59,488 bases of DNA from a virus: positions 1-59,488 of IMG/VR virus record IMGVR_UViG_3300035107_000641. The stretch is one strand, 5' to 3'. Below, piece by piece: positions 40,307 to 48,595 of this stretch (positions are counted from its first letter, which is position 1; every line of letters starts with the position of its first letter). The notes beneath the pieces were generated by a model that did not search any database, was not told the DNA's origin, and saw only the letters and a program-made list of their open reading frames with translations. The translations under genes were made by a program, and so were the position numbers.

Positions 40307-41631
40307 CGATCCCTCGTCATCAAGAGGCCAAACTTCTGCCCGCGCGCGCTGGCGGGAATCTTCGTCAGCAGCTGCACGCGGTGCGTGGTGTAGAGCCGTC
40401 GGATCTGCGGGTTGCCCGCAGAGGTCGTGTCCGACCACAGGTGTAAGCCGTCGCTAAACAGCTCGCCAAAGGCCGTGTTCGTCGAGGGGTAGTTGCCCGT
40501 GCGCTGCCAGGCGAGCGAGAGATCATCCACCCGGTAGGCGTAGAGCTCGATCGTCGCGGCTGCGCCGCCGCCATCTCCGACGAGCACATAGACGTACTCA
40601 TCATCGACGGCGAACATGTAGTCGGTCTTTGTGCCATCGACCGTGATGGAGGCGAACTCGGCGCCACCCCGATTGTAAAAGCCCGCGAGCACCAAGCCCG
40701 AAGAGGGGGAGGGGTTGTAGACGACGAAGATCTTCCCGTTCGAGACAAGCAGGTTGCGTACGTTGTAGGTGGCGGTCGAATGCGCGCACGTCGCGAGCAG
40801 CGTGGTCCCTGTCTCGTCATAGACAAAGACCTCCTCGTTCAGACCATCACCCACATAGACGTGCTGCTCGTCGATATCGAACCCGGTGGGGCTGTCGGTC
40901 GTCCCATAGGAGAGCAGTTCGAGATCTGTGGAGGTGCCATCAGCGAGTGCGATGCGCGTGACGTCGTGCGTGTCGGTCGCGTTCGCCGTGCGCGCGACCC
41001 AGGCGTAGGTGTGCCCCACGCGCACGCGTCGAATCAAGGCGCTGGCCGCCGTCGAAGAGATGGTGACGGTCGAGACCTCCGACCCGTCCGAGAGGTCGAT
41101 CAGCGTGACCTTCCCCTCGTCCGCCCCCGAGTCCGTGCCCGCGATGACGAGGTAGCCGCCGTTGGTGCCGAGGCGCTCGATCGTGCCCGCGCCCCAGCCA
41201 GGGTCATAGGTGATGCCCGTGTCGCTGCCATCGAGCAGGTCCCACTTCTTCACCTCGAACCCGTTGATCGCGTAGTAGTAGCGCCCGTCTGTGCACGCGC
41301 CCGAGACCTGCGAGCTCACGCCGAGGTTGATCGAGTTTGGGGAGGCTGCGACCTGGAGCCCGGCGCGAGCGCCGCTCGTTTTCTCCACCACGCGCACCGT
41401 CTGCCAGTCCTGCGCGCCAGCGATCGCGTTCGCCACCGAGGTGTGTTCTACCATCAGCGTTTCGTAAAACGCGCGCACCCAAAGACCAAGGAGGTTAAAC
41501 AGGTAGTTCAACCATCCATTGGGGACTTTTTCTCGATCTCGCAGGCCAAGTTCCTTCTTGGCTTGTGCTGGCTCTACAAGATCAGCAGCGCCATCGGTTC
41601 CCCAGTCCGCAAAGTCGTCGGGATAAGACAT
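40303..41631 (-). CDS. Tail fibre protein with beta-propeller-like body, 442 aa
   Basis: The N-terminus 'DFADWGTDGAADLVEPAQAK' followed by 'KVPNGWLNYLFNLLGLWVRA' has the form of tail-fibre attachment ends (W..., P...K..G, then an N-x-L helix). Residues 110-430 consist of repeating four-strand units with Tyr-Tyr/Val-x-V-G-D patterns ('EQHVYVGDGLNEEVFVYDE', 'DEYVYVLVGDGGG'), as in a WD/Kelch-like propeller. It is the strongest candidate for the receptor-binding protein. It sits directly after the DUF2612-like baseplate gene. Confidence 0.68.
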   Translation of the reverse strand: MSYPDDFADWGTDGAADLVEPAQAKKELGLRDREKVPNGWLNYLFNLLGLWVRAFYETLMVEHTSVANAIAGAQDWQTVRVVEKTSGARAGLQVAASPNSINLGVSSQVSGACTDGRYYYAINGFEVKKWDLLDGSDTGITYDPGWGAGTIERLGTNGGYLVIAGTDSGADEGKVTLIDLSDGSEVSTVTISSTAASALIRRVRVGHTYAWVARTANATDTHDVTRIALADGTSTDLELLSYGTTDSPTGFDIDEQHVYVGDGLNEEVFVYDETGTTLLATCAHSTATYNVRNLLVSNGKIFVVYNPSPSSGLVLAGFYNRGGAEFASITVDGTKTDYMFAVDDEYVYVLVGDGGGAAATIELYAYRVDDLSLAWQRTGNYPSTNTAFGELFSDGLHLWSDTTSAGNPQIRRLYTTHRVQLLTKIPASARGQKFGLLMTRDR

Positions 41632-41640
41632 CTGAGCCTC

Positions 41641-42213
41641 TCAATAAACAGTAGACAGCGCGCCATCGTCGAACCCTTCAGCGTCCGGGTCTTCGATAAA
41701 GCCGAGGTAGTTTGGCGGTGCTTCGATCAGTTGAATGTTTGTGCCTGGTGGCGTGCTCGCTTTGACAATGGCTTTGAGTTGAGTTCGAAGCGCCAGCGGC
41801 CTCGCCTCTCCCTCGACGACATAGGTGATGATCACGGCTCGTCTCAGGCTTTCGAACTCGAGGTATCCTATTGGTACTCGGGTCCCTGCTGAGACGATTT
41901 CGAGGAGCCGATCGATGTGGCCACTCCCAGACATCGAAAGCGCGGCGGCCTTGAGCAAAGCTCGATAATCGAGATCACCAAGCCCCTGGCGCTCAGGCCC
42001 GAGCGTGCGTCCAGCGCTATCGAGCTGCGCACCGCTCGCGCCGTCCAGCGCGCGCGAGACCCAGACATCGAAGAGAGCGTCCTCGAGCTCTTGTACCTCG
42101 TTGTTCAGCACACGCGTGAGCGCGAGCAGATTGGGCTCCTCACGTTGCCATCCAGGCAAGCTCTCGATGGCTTGCTCGGAGTGGTCCGGGATATGTCCGT
42201 AATCGGGGCTCAT
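41641..42213 (-). CDS. Baseplate protein, DUF2612/gpI-like
   Basis: A 190-residue protein with 'QELEDALFDVWVSRALDGAS', 'GAQLDSAGRTLGPERQGLGD' and 'DYRALLKAAALSMSGSGHID', the pattern of DUF2612-type proteins that join baseplate J protein to fibres. It overlaps the J gene by ATGA, in the usual order J then I then fibre. Confidence 0.78.
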   Translation of the reverse strand: MSPDYGHIPDHSEQAIESLPGWQREEPNLLALTRVLNNEVQELEDALFDVWVSRALDGASGAQLDSAGRTLGPERQGLGDLDYRALLKAAALSMSGSGHIDRLLEIVSAGTRVPIGYLEFESLRRAVIITYVVEGEARPLALRTQLKAIVKASTPPGTNIQLIEAPPNYLGFIEDPDAEGFDDGALSTVY

Positions 42214-43409
42214 GATGTCACCACGCTTTTCGTGACGCGCGAGAGATCAAAGCGTGCGATCTGATTGGCCGTGATCGCAAAGTCCGACGCGGAGGGCGTG
42301 GGGGTGGGGGTAGTCGAGAAGAAAGCTGCGACATTGTTCACCCCACGCACCTCGTCTCCAACCGCCTCGAGGCGAAAGCCCACGACGTCTTGCGAGACTT
42401 CGAGCAGGTTGCCCCGCGACACGACGAGCTCGGCGATCTGGTCTCCGGCGTTCGTGGGTGCGTCTGGTCCCACGAGGATGATCAGGTGGACATACAACTC
42501 CACCGCCTCGACCCATGACCACTTCACCGAGTGTTCGCGTCCGTTGGCAGCGATGACGAGTTTCTCGACGTCGCCAGCGTAGGGACTTCCTCCTGGCTCT
42601 TCGCGGTAGAGGATTTCGGCGATCGCGGCGAGCTCATCCGGGTCAGTGAGTTCGGGATAGATCTGGACGGCGAGTTCACCAGGTTGGAGCAACGCGCCCG
42701 TTGTCGGGTTCGTCCAAACGTCGCTCTCTCGGTTGCCTCTGTTGTTCACAGCTGCCGCGTATTGGATCAACGGGTTGGCGAGCAAAGACGCTTCGATCGA
42801 GTCCTCGAGACGATGCCCGAGCGCACGCCTTGTTGCTTCGAAGCGTTGGCGGTATGCCGCGTCGTCTTCGACGTCGGTGCCAGGCGTGGCGGCGCTTGCG
42901 TTGGTGACGCTGATGTGCCCTGGGACAAAGCCAGCGAGCGCATCGATCTTCCCTGCGCCGACCTGGATGGGGCCTGTATCGAGAGTGATCAGCGGGATGC
43001 TCGCCGTCCCCGAGACGCCGACGGTGACGGACTCGGTGGAGATCAAGTCCACGCCGAGCTCGCTCGCGCGAAAGCTCGAGCCCTGGGGATAGGTCGTCCC
43101 GTCTTCTGCCGTGACCGTGACTGTCGATGGCGTGGCGACGAGGCGACCCCCGATGTAGGGGTAGAAGAGGTTCTCGAGAGACTTCCCGACCGCTGCTTGT
43201 GCGTCGTTTGATTTGGAGACGCCCTCGGCGGCTTGCCACGCGAGGTCGAGCTGCGCGGCGAAGGGGTCGATCAGCTTGCTGAACGCGCTCCGTGGTTCGA
43301 GGTCGAGGTCCTCGCCAAAGGCCGCGCGCATCCCACCACGGAGATCCTCTCGGATGTCCTCGAGACGCTTACGGCGAAAACCATTGAGGGTGAGACCGTA
43401 GGCTGGCAT
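42210..43409 (-). CDS. Baseplate J-like protein
   Basis: A 399-residue protein of normal family length. The N-terminal part has 'LDLAWQAAEGVSKSNDAQAA', the middle 'GTDVEDDAAYRQRFEATRRA' and 'YAAAVNNRGNRESDVWTNPT', and the C-terminal part the beta region 'GREHSVKWSWVEAVELYVHL', all typical of J/gp47 wedge proteins. It builds the wedge connecting hub and fibres. Start and stop overlap neighbours. Confidence 0.88.
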   Translation of the reverse strand: MPAYGLTLNGFRRKRLEDIREDLRGGMRAAFGEDLDLEPRSAFSKLIDPFAAQLDLAWQAAEGVSKSNDAQAAVGKSLENLFYPYIGGRLVATPSTVTVTAEDGTTYPQGSSFRASELGVDLISTESVTVGVSGTASIPLITLDTGPIQVGAGKIDALAGFVPGHISVTNASAATPGTDVEDDAAYRQRFEATRRALGHRLEDSIEASLLANPLIQYAAAVNNRGNRESDVWTNPTTGALLQPGELAVQIYPELTDPDELAAIAEILYREEPGGSPYAGDVEKLVIAANGREHSVKWSWVEAVELYVHLIILVGPDAPTNAGDQIAELVVSRGNLLEVSQDVVGFRLEAVGDEVRGVNNVAAFFSTTPTPTPSASDFAITANQIARFDLSRVTKSVVTS

Positions 43410-43825
43410 CAGACACCTCCGAGCGGATCGAGCAGAAGCATGAACTCTCCGTCGTCGAGCCCGAGCGTCGCGCCGATCGCGGACTCCTCGGTCTCACCCG
43501 TGGCTGGGTCAGTGAAGACAAAGGCGTGCGCGATCGACAGCGTGCGCTCCACGAGCTCGCCGCGCACCGCGCGCACGTTGCTCACGCCAGGCAAGCCCGC
43601 GAGCTTCGAGCCGAAGAGGACGGTGAGCGCTGAGATGTCGGGGGACTTGATGAGGACCTGGCCAAACCAGTCGATGCCATGCGTGACATCGAACTTCCAC
43701 TCCCCGAGCACGGCCATCACCTCCTCGCGGTACTGCTGACGCACGAGGTCAAGGCCAGTGACCAATACAAGATCACCAGCCTCGATTTTAATGTCGCCTG
43801 TCTCGGTGAGCGCGAGGTCTCGCAA
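43409..43825 (-). CDS. Baseplate wedge protein, gp25/DUF2634-like
   Basis: A 138-residue protein starting at TTG 43825. That start agrees with the family's 'M-R-D-L' opening; an out-of-frame ATG nearby is better placed after AGGAGG but gives only a short peptide. 'VMAVLGEWKFDVTHGIDWFG' is the hallmark GEW...GIDW motif of gp25/W-type proteins. It should anchor the sheath to the wedge. A promoter candidate lies upstream. Confidence 0.8.
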   Translation of the reverse strand: MRDLALTETGDIKIEAGDLVLVTGLDLVRQQYREEVMAVLGEWKFDVTHGIDWFGQVLIKSPDISALTVLFGSKLAGLPGVSNVRAVRGELVERTLSIAHAFVFTDPATGETEESAIGATLGLDDGEFMLLLDPLGGV

Positions 43826-43877
43826 GGTGCATGCTGCGCGCCTCCTGGCGCGCGCTGGGGGTCCAGGTTCGTCCTAG

Positions 43878-43906
43878 ATAGTGCCCCCACGCTGAACAAA
43901 CGTCAA
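43878..43906 (-). promoter_or_regulatory. Possible minus-strand promoter for baseplate genes
   Basis: In the minus direction TTGACG and CACTAT are spaced by 17 bases, about 50 bases upstream of the gp25-like gene. The -35 is strong and the -10 weak. It would restart late transcription after the plus-strand lipoprotein gene. Confidence 0.38.
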
Positions 43907-43965
43907 GTTCCGCACGTCGAAGGCTTTTGGTAGGGTGTCGCAGATAGTAAGCGGAAGGAGGAGTC

Positions 43966-44556
43966 ATGCGCGCGTGGTGGAAAAGGTGGGTGCTCGTAGG
44001 GATATTGCTGGTGGGTTGTGGGGATCCTGAGCCTGCGACGAATTCGAACGAGGGCGACATGGGGTCGGAGGAGTCATGCACCATCGGCACCAAACGAACA
44101 GGGTGCACCTGTGACCAGGGAACCATCGGTTACAACACATGTACTGACCAAGGGTGGGGATCTGCCTGCTTTTGCCACGCGTGCAGTCCTGGCGAGAAGA
44201 AGGAAGAGTGCACGTGTGAAACGACGTCAGGGCACCCGGCTGGGTATCAGGTGTGCACCGATGATTATGAATGGGGTGAGGAGTGCCTGTGCGTTGGTGA
44301 TCAGCCTGTCGGTACACCTTGCGATGACAAGCTCGAATGCACGTCGAACTCCACCGTTCAACCTGACGGAAGTTGCCGTGATGACAACACCTCGTCTGCA
44401 TGTGATGACCAGGTGAATTTGGACTGTGCGACCACTTCTTGCTCGGAAGATGATGGCTGCACATTCCACCCCAAAAGGGAGGGGCTCAGTTGCAATGAAA
44501 GCGACCCTTCGACCATCGGTTGGACATGTTCAGCTGGTGAATGCGTCGCGCCTTAG
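43966..44556 (+). CDS. Secreted Cys-rich lipoprotein (cargo gene)
   Basis: GGAGG lies 4 bases before ATG 43966. The signal and lipobox ('WVLVGILLVGCGDPEP') are clear, followed by an Asn/Glu/Ser-rich spacer. About 24 Cys fall in repeated short C-x-C units ('GTKRTGCTCDQGT', 'KEECTCETTSGHPAG'), probably disulfide-bonded knots. Such lipoproteins are typical of Myxococcota-like hosts. It is coded against the late genes and may be expressed in the prophage to alter the cell surface. Function unknown. Confidence 0.8.
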   Translation: MRAWWKRWVLVGILLVGCGDPEPATNSNEGDMGSEESCTIGTKRTGCTCDQGTIGYNTCTDQGWGSACFCHACSPGEKKEECTCETTSGHPAGYQVCTDDYEWGEECLCVGDQPVGTPCDDKLECTSNSTVQPDGSCRDDNTSSACDDQVNLDCATTSCSEDDGCTFHPKREGLSCNESDPSTIGWTCSAGECVAP

Positions 44557-45155
44557 AACGGGTGGGTGACGCTGAACCTTACCCATTTGTCTGTGTCGAC
44601 ACACATGTACAAGAGATCGTTGGGTTCATCGAAGAACATTTGCCCCTTTTGTCCTGTATCGCTCGAGTCTGAAGGAGCTGCTCCGACGAACTTCGCGGCG
44701 AGCACATGATCGACGATGGCGCCAGCGATGGCCTGGTGGATCTCCTCGGTCTCGGTGGCGCTCGCGGTGTCTTCCACATCAGGCTCGTGAGTCGTCGACA
44801 ACCCCGCCCCCACCACCACAGCAAAGTTGACGGAGATGGAGACGCCGGTCAGCGTGAGTTCGCCGCTTCCATCGTGGGAGAGCTCGAGCAACCCGGCTGT
44901 GGTCTCGTTTGCCTCGAGCGCCGCGAGGAGGACCTCGCCCACCTCGGCTGAGGTGTCATCGTCCTCTCCAGAGACAGCCTCGAGGTCCACGCTCCACAGA
45001 TCCCCTGGATCCTTGACGGTGATCTCATAGGTCGTTGTGGGGGAGGGGGAGGTGACCTGGATGCTCCAGGAGGTCTTCTTTGTCGAGATCTTGCCAGCGG
45101 CCTCGAGCGCCGCGACGATCTCGGTGCCGAGCGCGTCACCATCGAGCGTGGACAT
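44553..45155 (-). CDS. Tail protein with beta module, 200 aa
   Basis: GAGG precedes ATG 45155 by 6 bases. Residues 25-120 carry 'SWSIQVTSPSPTTTYEITVK' and later 'GELTLTGVSISVNFAVVVGA', a further copy of the module shared with sheath, decoration and the 39.6-kb tail protein. The C-terminus 'LLYMCVDTDKWVRFSVTHPF' resembles the ends of fibre-tip or needle proteins. It lies between the spike and gp25 genes, and its stop overlaps the opposing lipoprotein gene end. Confidence 0.62.
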   Translation of the reverse strand: MSTLDGDALGTEIVAALEAAGKISTKKTSWSIQVTSPSPTTTYEITVKDPGDLWSVDLEAVSGEDDDTSAEVGEVLLAALEANETTAGLLELSHDGSGELTLTGVSISVNFAVVVGAGLSTTHEPDVEDTASATETEEIHQAIAGAIVDHVLAAKFVGAAPSDSSDTGQKGQMFFDEPNDLLYMCVDTDKWVRFSVTHPF

Positions 45156-45163
45156 GCCTTACC

Positions 45164-45940
45164 TCACTTCTTGAGCAGCGCGACCTTTGCCTTGATCGCG
45201 AGCAGTTGTGTTTGAATCGTGGCGAGCTGCGCCGCGATGGAGAGCGGTTGGGAACCGATGGCCGTGGGAGTCGTCGCGGTGGAGAGCTGGAGCGCGAGCG
45301 AGGCGGCCTGGCCAATGTCACTGCTCACCTGGTCAAGAAGCTCGATGGCGCCGTTGCCGATCGCGAGCTTGCTCCCCTCGAACTCGATGCGCGCTCCCTT
45401 GACCCCGAGTCCGAGGAACGCACCAAACTCCACGCTCCCTGCGCCATAGAACGAGATGTCTCCGTCCGGTGTGAAGGCCGCGGCGAGCTTCCCGTCGACG
45501 GTGCCAAAGGTGAAGTCGTCCCCGCTGCGCGTATCGTCCGGGGCGAGCGACCCCGTCAGCGCCACAGGCCCCAGTATCACCCCGTCGTTGACGTCGAACG
45601 CGCGCTTCTTGGCGGGCGTCTTCGTCTCGCCCGAGTCAAACCACCCGCTCGTGTCCCGGTCCATGAAGCCCACGATCACGGCGTCGCCGACCTTGAACGG
45701 CGCGTGCGCGTAGAAGGGGCCGATCATCCAGCGCCAGGCGGGGACGTTCGTGCACACGCCAGGCTCGATCAACTCGTCATTCCCCTTGCGCCGGCGCACC
45801 TGGAGTTGCACCGAGGCCCTCACGGTCTGCGGGTCGTATGAGGTGACCTTCCCGACCTCGATCGTGTAGAGCGCGGCGAGGCGCGAGTCGACCATGCGGA
45901 GCAGGATCTGGAGGTCTTCTTGTGTCAGGGATGTGGGCAT
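45164..45940 (-). CDS. Baseplate central spike protein, Gp138/gpV-like
   Basis: I take ATG 45940 over an upstream TTG. The N-terminal OB-like domain ('IEVGKVTSYDPQTVRASVQL', 'VGDAVIVGFMDRDTSGWFDS') is that of Gp138-type spikes. A beta-helix-like middle ('DGDISFYGAGSVEFGAFLGL') and a helical C-terminus with Ala/Gln repeats follow. It would sit at the tip of the tail tube. It is the last minus gene before the stacked plus-strand cassettes. Confidence 0.75.
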   Translation of the reverse strand: MPTSLTQEDLQILLRMVDSRLAALYTIEVGKVTSYDPQTVRASVQLQVRRRKGNDELIEPGVCTNVPAWRWMIGPFYAHAPFKVGDAVIVGFMDRDTSGWFDSGETKTPAKKRAFDVNDGVILGPVALTGSLAPDDTRSGDDFTFGTVDGKLAAAFTPDGDISFYGAGSVEFGAFLGLGVKGARIEFEGSKLAIGNGAIELLDQVSSDIGQAASLALQLSTATTPTAIGSQPLSIAAQLATIQTQLLAIKAKVALLKK

Positions 45941-46019
45941 TTTTCTCACAACGATGGAGTTGTTTAAACCTACCAACCCATGGGCACGCCAGCAACAAAC
46001 ACTAAACGCAAGATCAGTT

Positions 46020-46040
46020 TTGGCACCATTTAGGTGCCAA
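46020..46040. promoter_or_regulatory. Palindromic operator of cassette 1
   Basis: TTGGCACC and its complement flank ATTTA, ending 8 bases before the cassette 1 -35 box. A four-T run follows, so a terminator is possible, but no plus-strand gene lies upstream. A binding site for the cassette's own ribbon-helix-helix protein is more likely. Confidence 0.5.
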
Positions 46041-46048
46041 TTTTGGCA

Positions 46049-46077
46049 TTGACGGCGTTATTGTTCGTGCGTAGAGT
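46049..46077 (+). promoter_or_regulatory. Promoter of cassette 1
   Basis: TTGACG and TAGAGT with a 17-base spacer. The predicted RNA start near 46084 leaves a leader of about 350 bases before the first gene at 46433. Confidence 0.6.
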
Positions 46078-46083
46078 TGTAAG

Positions 46084-46432
46084 TGGAAGGCAGACGAACA
46101 TCAATGACGTGACCGAGCCTTCCCACCAAACGATCCCTGTTCTCCATCCACATAAATTCTCACCCGGCAAGATGTCGGTGAGGTGGAGCCCACTCCGCGG
46201 ATCGAACGGTGTCACGCCAGAAATGGCGGCAACTGAAAAAGAAGACGTTTTAGCTTCTGAACCAATTATCGCAAGCCCTTGGAGTACAGAGGGGCAACTG
46301 CTTGGCGGATGTTGGCGACAGGAGCGGAGAGAAACCAGATGGAAGATACCCATTTGGACTGTCCGCTTGTCGTGAACTTCCGTGGGATGAATCCCGCGAC
46401 ACGCGCGGACGCATCCCACGAGGAGTTGAACG
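46084..46432 (+). ncRNA. Long structured leader of cassette 1
   Basis: About 350 bases without a convincing gene. A short reading frame inside has no ribosome site. Its 3' part (46307-46405) matches the leader of cassette 2: shared 'GACAGGAGC' and 'TCGTGAAC' blocks and a hairpin at 46381-46398 (CGTGGGA, loop TGAA, TCCCGCG). The stem differs in sequence from its partner at 48535-48550 but stays paired. Possibly a regulatory RNA or translational control element. Confidence 0.5.
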
Positions 46433-46741
46433 ATGAGCGAGCAGGACAACACACAGCTTGAGCCCTACAACCCATCAGACGCTTGCCCTGTCTACAGCGG
46501 GGTCATCGACGCGCAAACATCACACGAACTCGCCAAAGGCGGCGGCGTGGTCAAGGTCTTGCACCTGATCTCGCGTAGTCCTGGTGCACCCATTCTTTGG
46601 GTGTGTGTGGTGATTGTTGTGATGGTGTTCGCCAAGGTTCTCACGACTTACTACTTCACGTGGTTGGTCGTAATCGGGGCGTGGGGCGCCTGGTGCCAGA
46701 GGGCCAACAGGAAGGTTGGCACACATGGCAACGAACAATGA
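46433..46741 (+). CDS. Cassette 1 membrane protein, 102 aa
   Basis: GAGG lies 8 bases before ATG 46433. A polar N-terminal half is followed by 'ILWVCVVIVVMVFAKVLTTY' and 'YFTWLVVIGAWGAWC', probably two adjoining membrane segments. It overlaps the RHH gene by 17 bases. Its counterpart in cassette 2 has the same order and topology but little sequence identity. Function unknown. Confidence 0.65.
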   Translation: MSEQDNTQLEPYNPSDACPVYSGVIDAQTSHELAKGGGVVKVLHLISRSPGAPILWVCVVIVVMVFAKVLTTYYFTWLVVIGAWGAWCQRANRKVGTHGNEQ

Positions 46742-46949
46742 AACGGTCAGACTGAACCTTCGCATCACGCCAGATGTGAAGACGCGGCTCGAGGAGCTCA
46801 AGGACGAAACCAACTCGGCCAATCTGGCCGAGGTGGTTCGTCGCGCCTTGACGCTTTACGACGCGATGTACAGTGAAAGCAAAGACGGGAGCAAAGTCAT
46901 CCTGCGAGATTCCGAAGGGAAGGACAGGGAGGTGATGCTCATTTTTTAA
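46725..46949 (+). CDS. Cassette 1 ribbon-helix-helix protein, 74 aa
   Basis: ATG 46725. 'NETVRLNLRITPDVKTRLEE' and 'SANLAEVVRRALTLYD' form a classic ribbon-helix-helix fold (strand, helix, turn, helix). A short beta C-terminus reads 'SKVILRDSEGKDREVMLIF'. RHH proteins bind palindromes as dimers; the palindrome upstream of the cassette promoter is the obvious target. Paralogous to the protein at 48936. Confidence 0.82.
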   Translation: MATNNETVRLNLRITPDVKTRLEELKDETNSANLAEVVRRALTLYDAMYSESKDGSKVILRDSEGKDREVMLIF

Positions 46950-46960
46950 ACGGAGATACC

Positions 46961-47962
46961 ATGGCCAAAGGCCGGAAACGAAAGACGCCAAAGAATATTC
47001 GGAACACCCTTCTCGGGGACCGAAAAAAATTCGATCAAAGCAAATTCAGCAACGCAAACCCCGAACTCACAGCGGCCTTGCTCGAGCGCATCGAAGAATG
47101 GGAGCAGCTCGAGCGCGATACGGGTGAGATCAAGAGCGAAGAGATTTTCGATGAACAGTCGCTGACCCCTCTGCGCGATTGGGGCCAAAACTTTCCGCCA
47201 CTCAGAGAGTGGCCAGAGGACATACTTGATCGAGACAACGTTTTCTTCGACGTTTGGTCTGCGGCTATCGCAGCCCAAGCATGTTTTGGGCAATCGAGAT
47301 CGCGCGCTGCCATCTTGCAGAAGATGGAGGATATTACGCAGCCAGATCATTGGACCGTAAAATCCTTCCGCGAGGAAGATTTCGTCTTGGTCCTTCCACT
47401 GCTCGAAACCTTCCTCGACGCCTACTTGGAGGACGAGATTCTTTGGCTTGCTGGTTTGAAATCTGCTCTTTACACATTCCTCTTGGTGTTTGGTCCAGAA
47501 TTTGACCTTAACAAATATGCAGCTGCTTGGTTGGGGGGAAGATCTACCGAACGAGAAAATGATTACGCGCATGGATCTTTCCAAGATATGTCCTCGCGAA
47601 CATTGGACACGCTCCGCTTACCCTTGGTTACTGGCGGTGGAAATCTCTCTAGTGCCCGGCAATTTGCTATCAATCAAGGAAAGCATCAGCTGGGGCAGTT
47701 CCGTGAATTGCAAGAGTCCCTCGAAAAAACAAAACGCTTGGCTGGGGCTAGAGATTTGGAATCTTTTAGATCTGTTGTCGAAACCAATAGATCACTGGGG
47801 CAAGTTCAAGAAGCCACCCGAACATTGGACAGGTTGAAGCGCAGTACCCCTTTGGGTGCTTCTTTAAACTTCCGCGATCGGCATGCTTTAGAAGAGTTGA
47901 ACGAATACAATCGACTCATGCAGCAACTGGACCCTACGGGTAGGCTACGAAAATTGAAGTGA
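46961..47962 (+). CDS. Cassette 1 large protein, 333 aa
   Basis: GGAG lies 5 bases before ATG 46961. It has a basic N-terminus ('MAKGRKRKTPKNIR'), then a helical body with Trp/Glu-rich segments and no membrane span. The C-terminus 'EYNRLMQQLDPTGRLRKLK' is nearly the same as in the cassette 2 counterpart, while the rest has diverged. Probable effector of the cassette; no family recognised. Confidence 0.68.
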   Translation: MAKGRKRKTPKNIRNTLLGDRKKFDQSKFSNANPELTAALLERIEEWEQLERDTGEIKSEEIFDEQSLTPLRDWGQNFPPLREWPEDILDRDNVFFDVWSAAIAAQACFGQSRSRAAILQKMEDITQPDHWTVKSFREEDFVLVLPLLETFLDAYLEDEILWLAGLKSALYTFLLVFGPEFDLNKYAAAWLGGRSTERENDYAHGSFQDMSSRTLDTLRLPLVTGGGNLSSARQFAINQGKHQLGQFRELQESLEKTKRLAGARDLESFRSVVETNRSLGQVQEATRTLDRLKRSTPLGASLNFRDRHALEELNEYNRLMQQLDPTGRLRKLK

Positions 47963-47964
47963 TT

Positions 47965-48140
47965 TCACTCCAAGAGTTTCTTGAGCGCATACCCCGCGCG
48001 CTCGAGCCCCTTCGCCGTGAGCTCGTCGACGGCCACGAACTTCTTATCAAACCGCCTCTCGAACACGTGCACCGCGCCTTGCGCCCCTGCCTGCGCGCGC
48101 TGCAACCCCACTTCGGCGATCGTCTGAAACACAGGCAACA
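47965..48140 (-). pseudogene. Duplicated 3' end of the baseplate hub gene
   Basis: This 176-base stretch matches the last 58 codons of the hub gene at 50154, in frame and with the stop. I count about 14 base differences, of which about 11 are silent; residue changes are Ala/Val, Val/Ala and Leu/Phe. There is no start codon and the rest of the gene is missing. The silent bias says the fragment evolved in a working hub gene before it arrived here. Confidence 0.88.
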
Positions 48141-48158
48141 CAAATGTTCAGTTTTTAT

Positions 48159-48187
48159 TTGACCCGTGCGGCAAACGTGAGTACATT
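48159..48187 (+). promoter_or_regulatory. Promoter of cassette 2
   Basis: TTGACC and TACATT with a 17-base spacer. The -10 overlaps the first of three GTGAGTACA repeats, so binding there would block transcription. The RNA start near 48194 leaves a leader of about 400 bases. Confidence 0.62.
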
Positions 48188-48228
48188 TGTGAGTACAGGA
48201 CGTGAGTACAAATGTACTCACGTCCTGT
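48177..48228. promoter_or_regulatory. Operator array and 34-bp palindrome of cassette 2
   Basis: GTGAGTACA occurs at 48177, 48189 and 48202, and its complement at 48213. Bases 48195-48228 form a perfect palindrome with 16-base arms around AA. Repeats on a 12-13-bp spacing over the -10 and start point are typical of RHH repressor sites. The sequence is unlike the cassette 1 palindrome, implying different specificities. Confidence 0.65.
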
Positions 48229-48595
48229 GCAGGGCTCATGAGTCTGTCCCCCAAAGGGGGGCAGGTTTACTCCAAAGGAGACAGCGAGCCCACTGCCTTT
48301 GTTCGTGTTAGTTCTATCCCCCGTCGTGGCAAGAGGCCCGTTGGGAGATGCTTCTCCTGCGCGGATAACAGAAGGCAATTTGACGACCGAAGAAGCCCGA
48401 AATTTTCCTGAACGCCGCATCCGGGATTGAAGAGCTGAAGAGGGAGAAGCTCGCCCGACAGATGTTGACGACAGGAGCAGAAAGGAAACCAAGTGGGTAA
48501 TTACCACCTGGCCTGCCTGCTCGTCGTGAACATCCGTGGTGTTGACCACGCGACACGAGAGATCGCCGCAGGTCAGCACCACAGGATGAACAACG
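48200..48595 (+). ncRNA. Long structured leader of cassette 2
   Basis: About 400 bases without a gene. It holds a hairpin at 48244-48264 (CTG-CCCCC, loop AAA, GGGGG-CAG) and the part shared with cassette 1 (48462-48557). That part includes the hairpin at 48535-48550 (CGTGGT, loop GTTG, ACCACG). The conserved blocks and paired changes suggest selection on RNA structure. Confidence 0.5.

Noticed and set aside
46020-46044. Rho-independent terminator on the plus strand
   Set aside because: The hairpin plus TTTT fits, but there is no plus-strand transcript upstream for it to stop and it adjoins a promoter. An operator reading is preferred.
46034-46375. 113-codon frame in the cassette 1 leader
   Set aside because: It starts before the predicted transcription start, lacks a ribosome site and has no counterpart in the cassette 2 leader.
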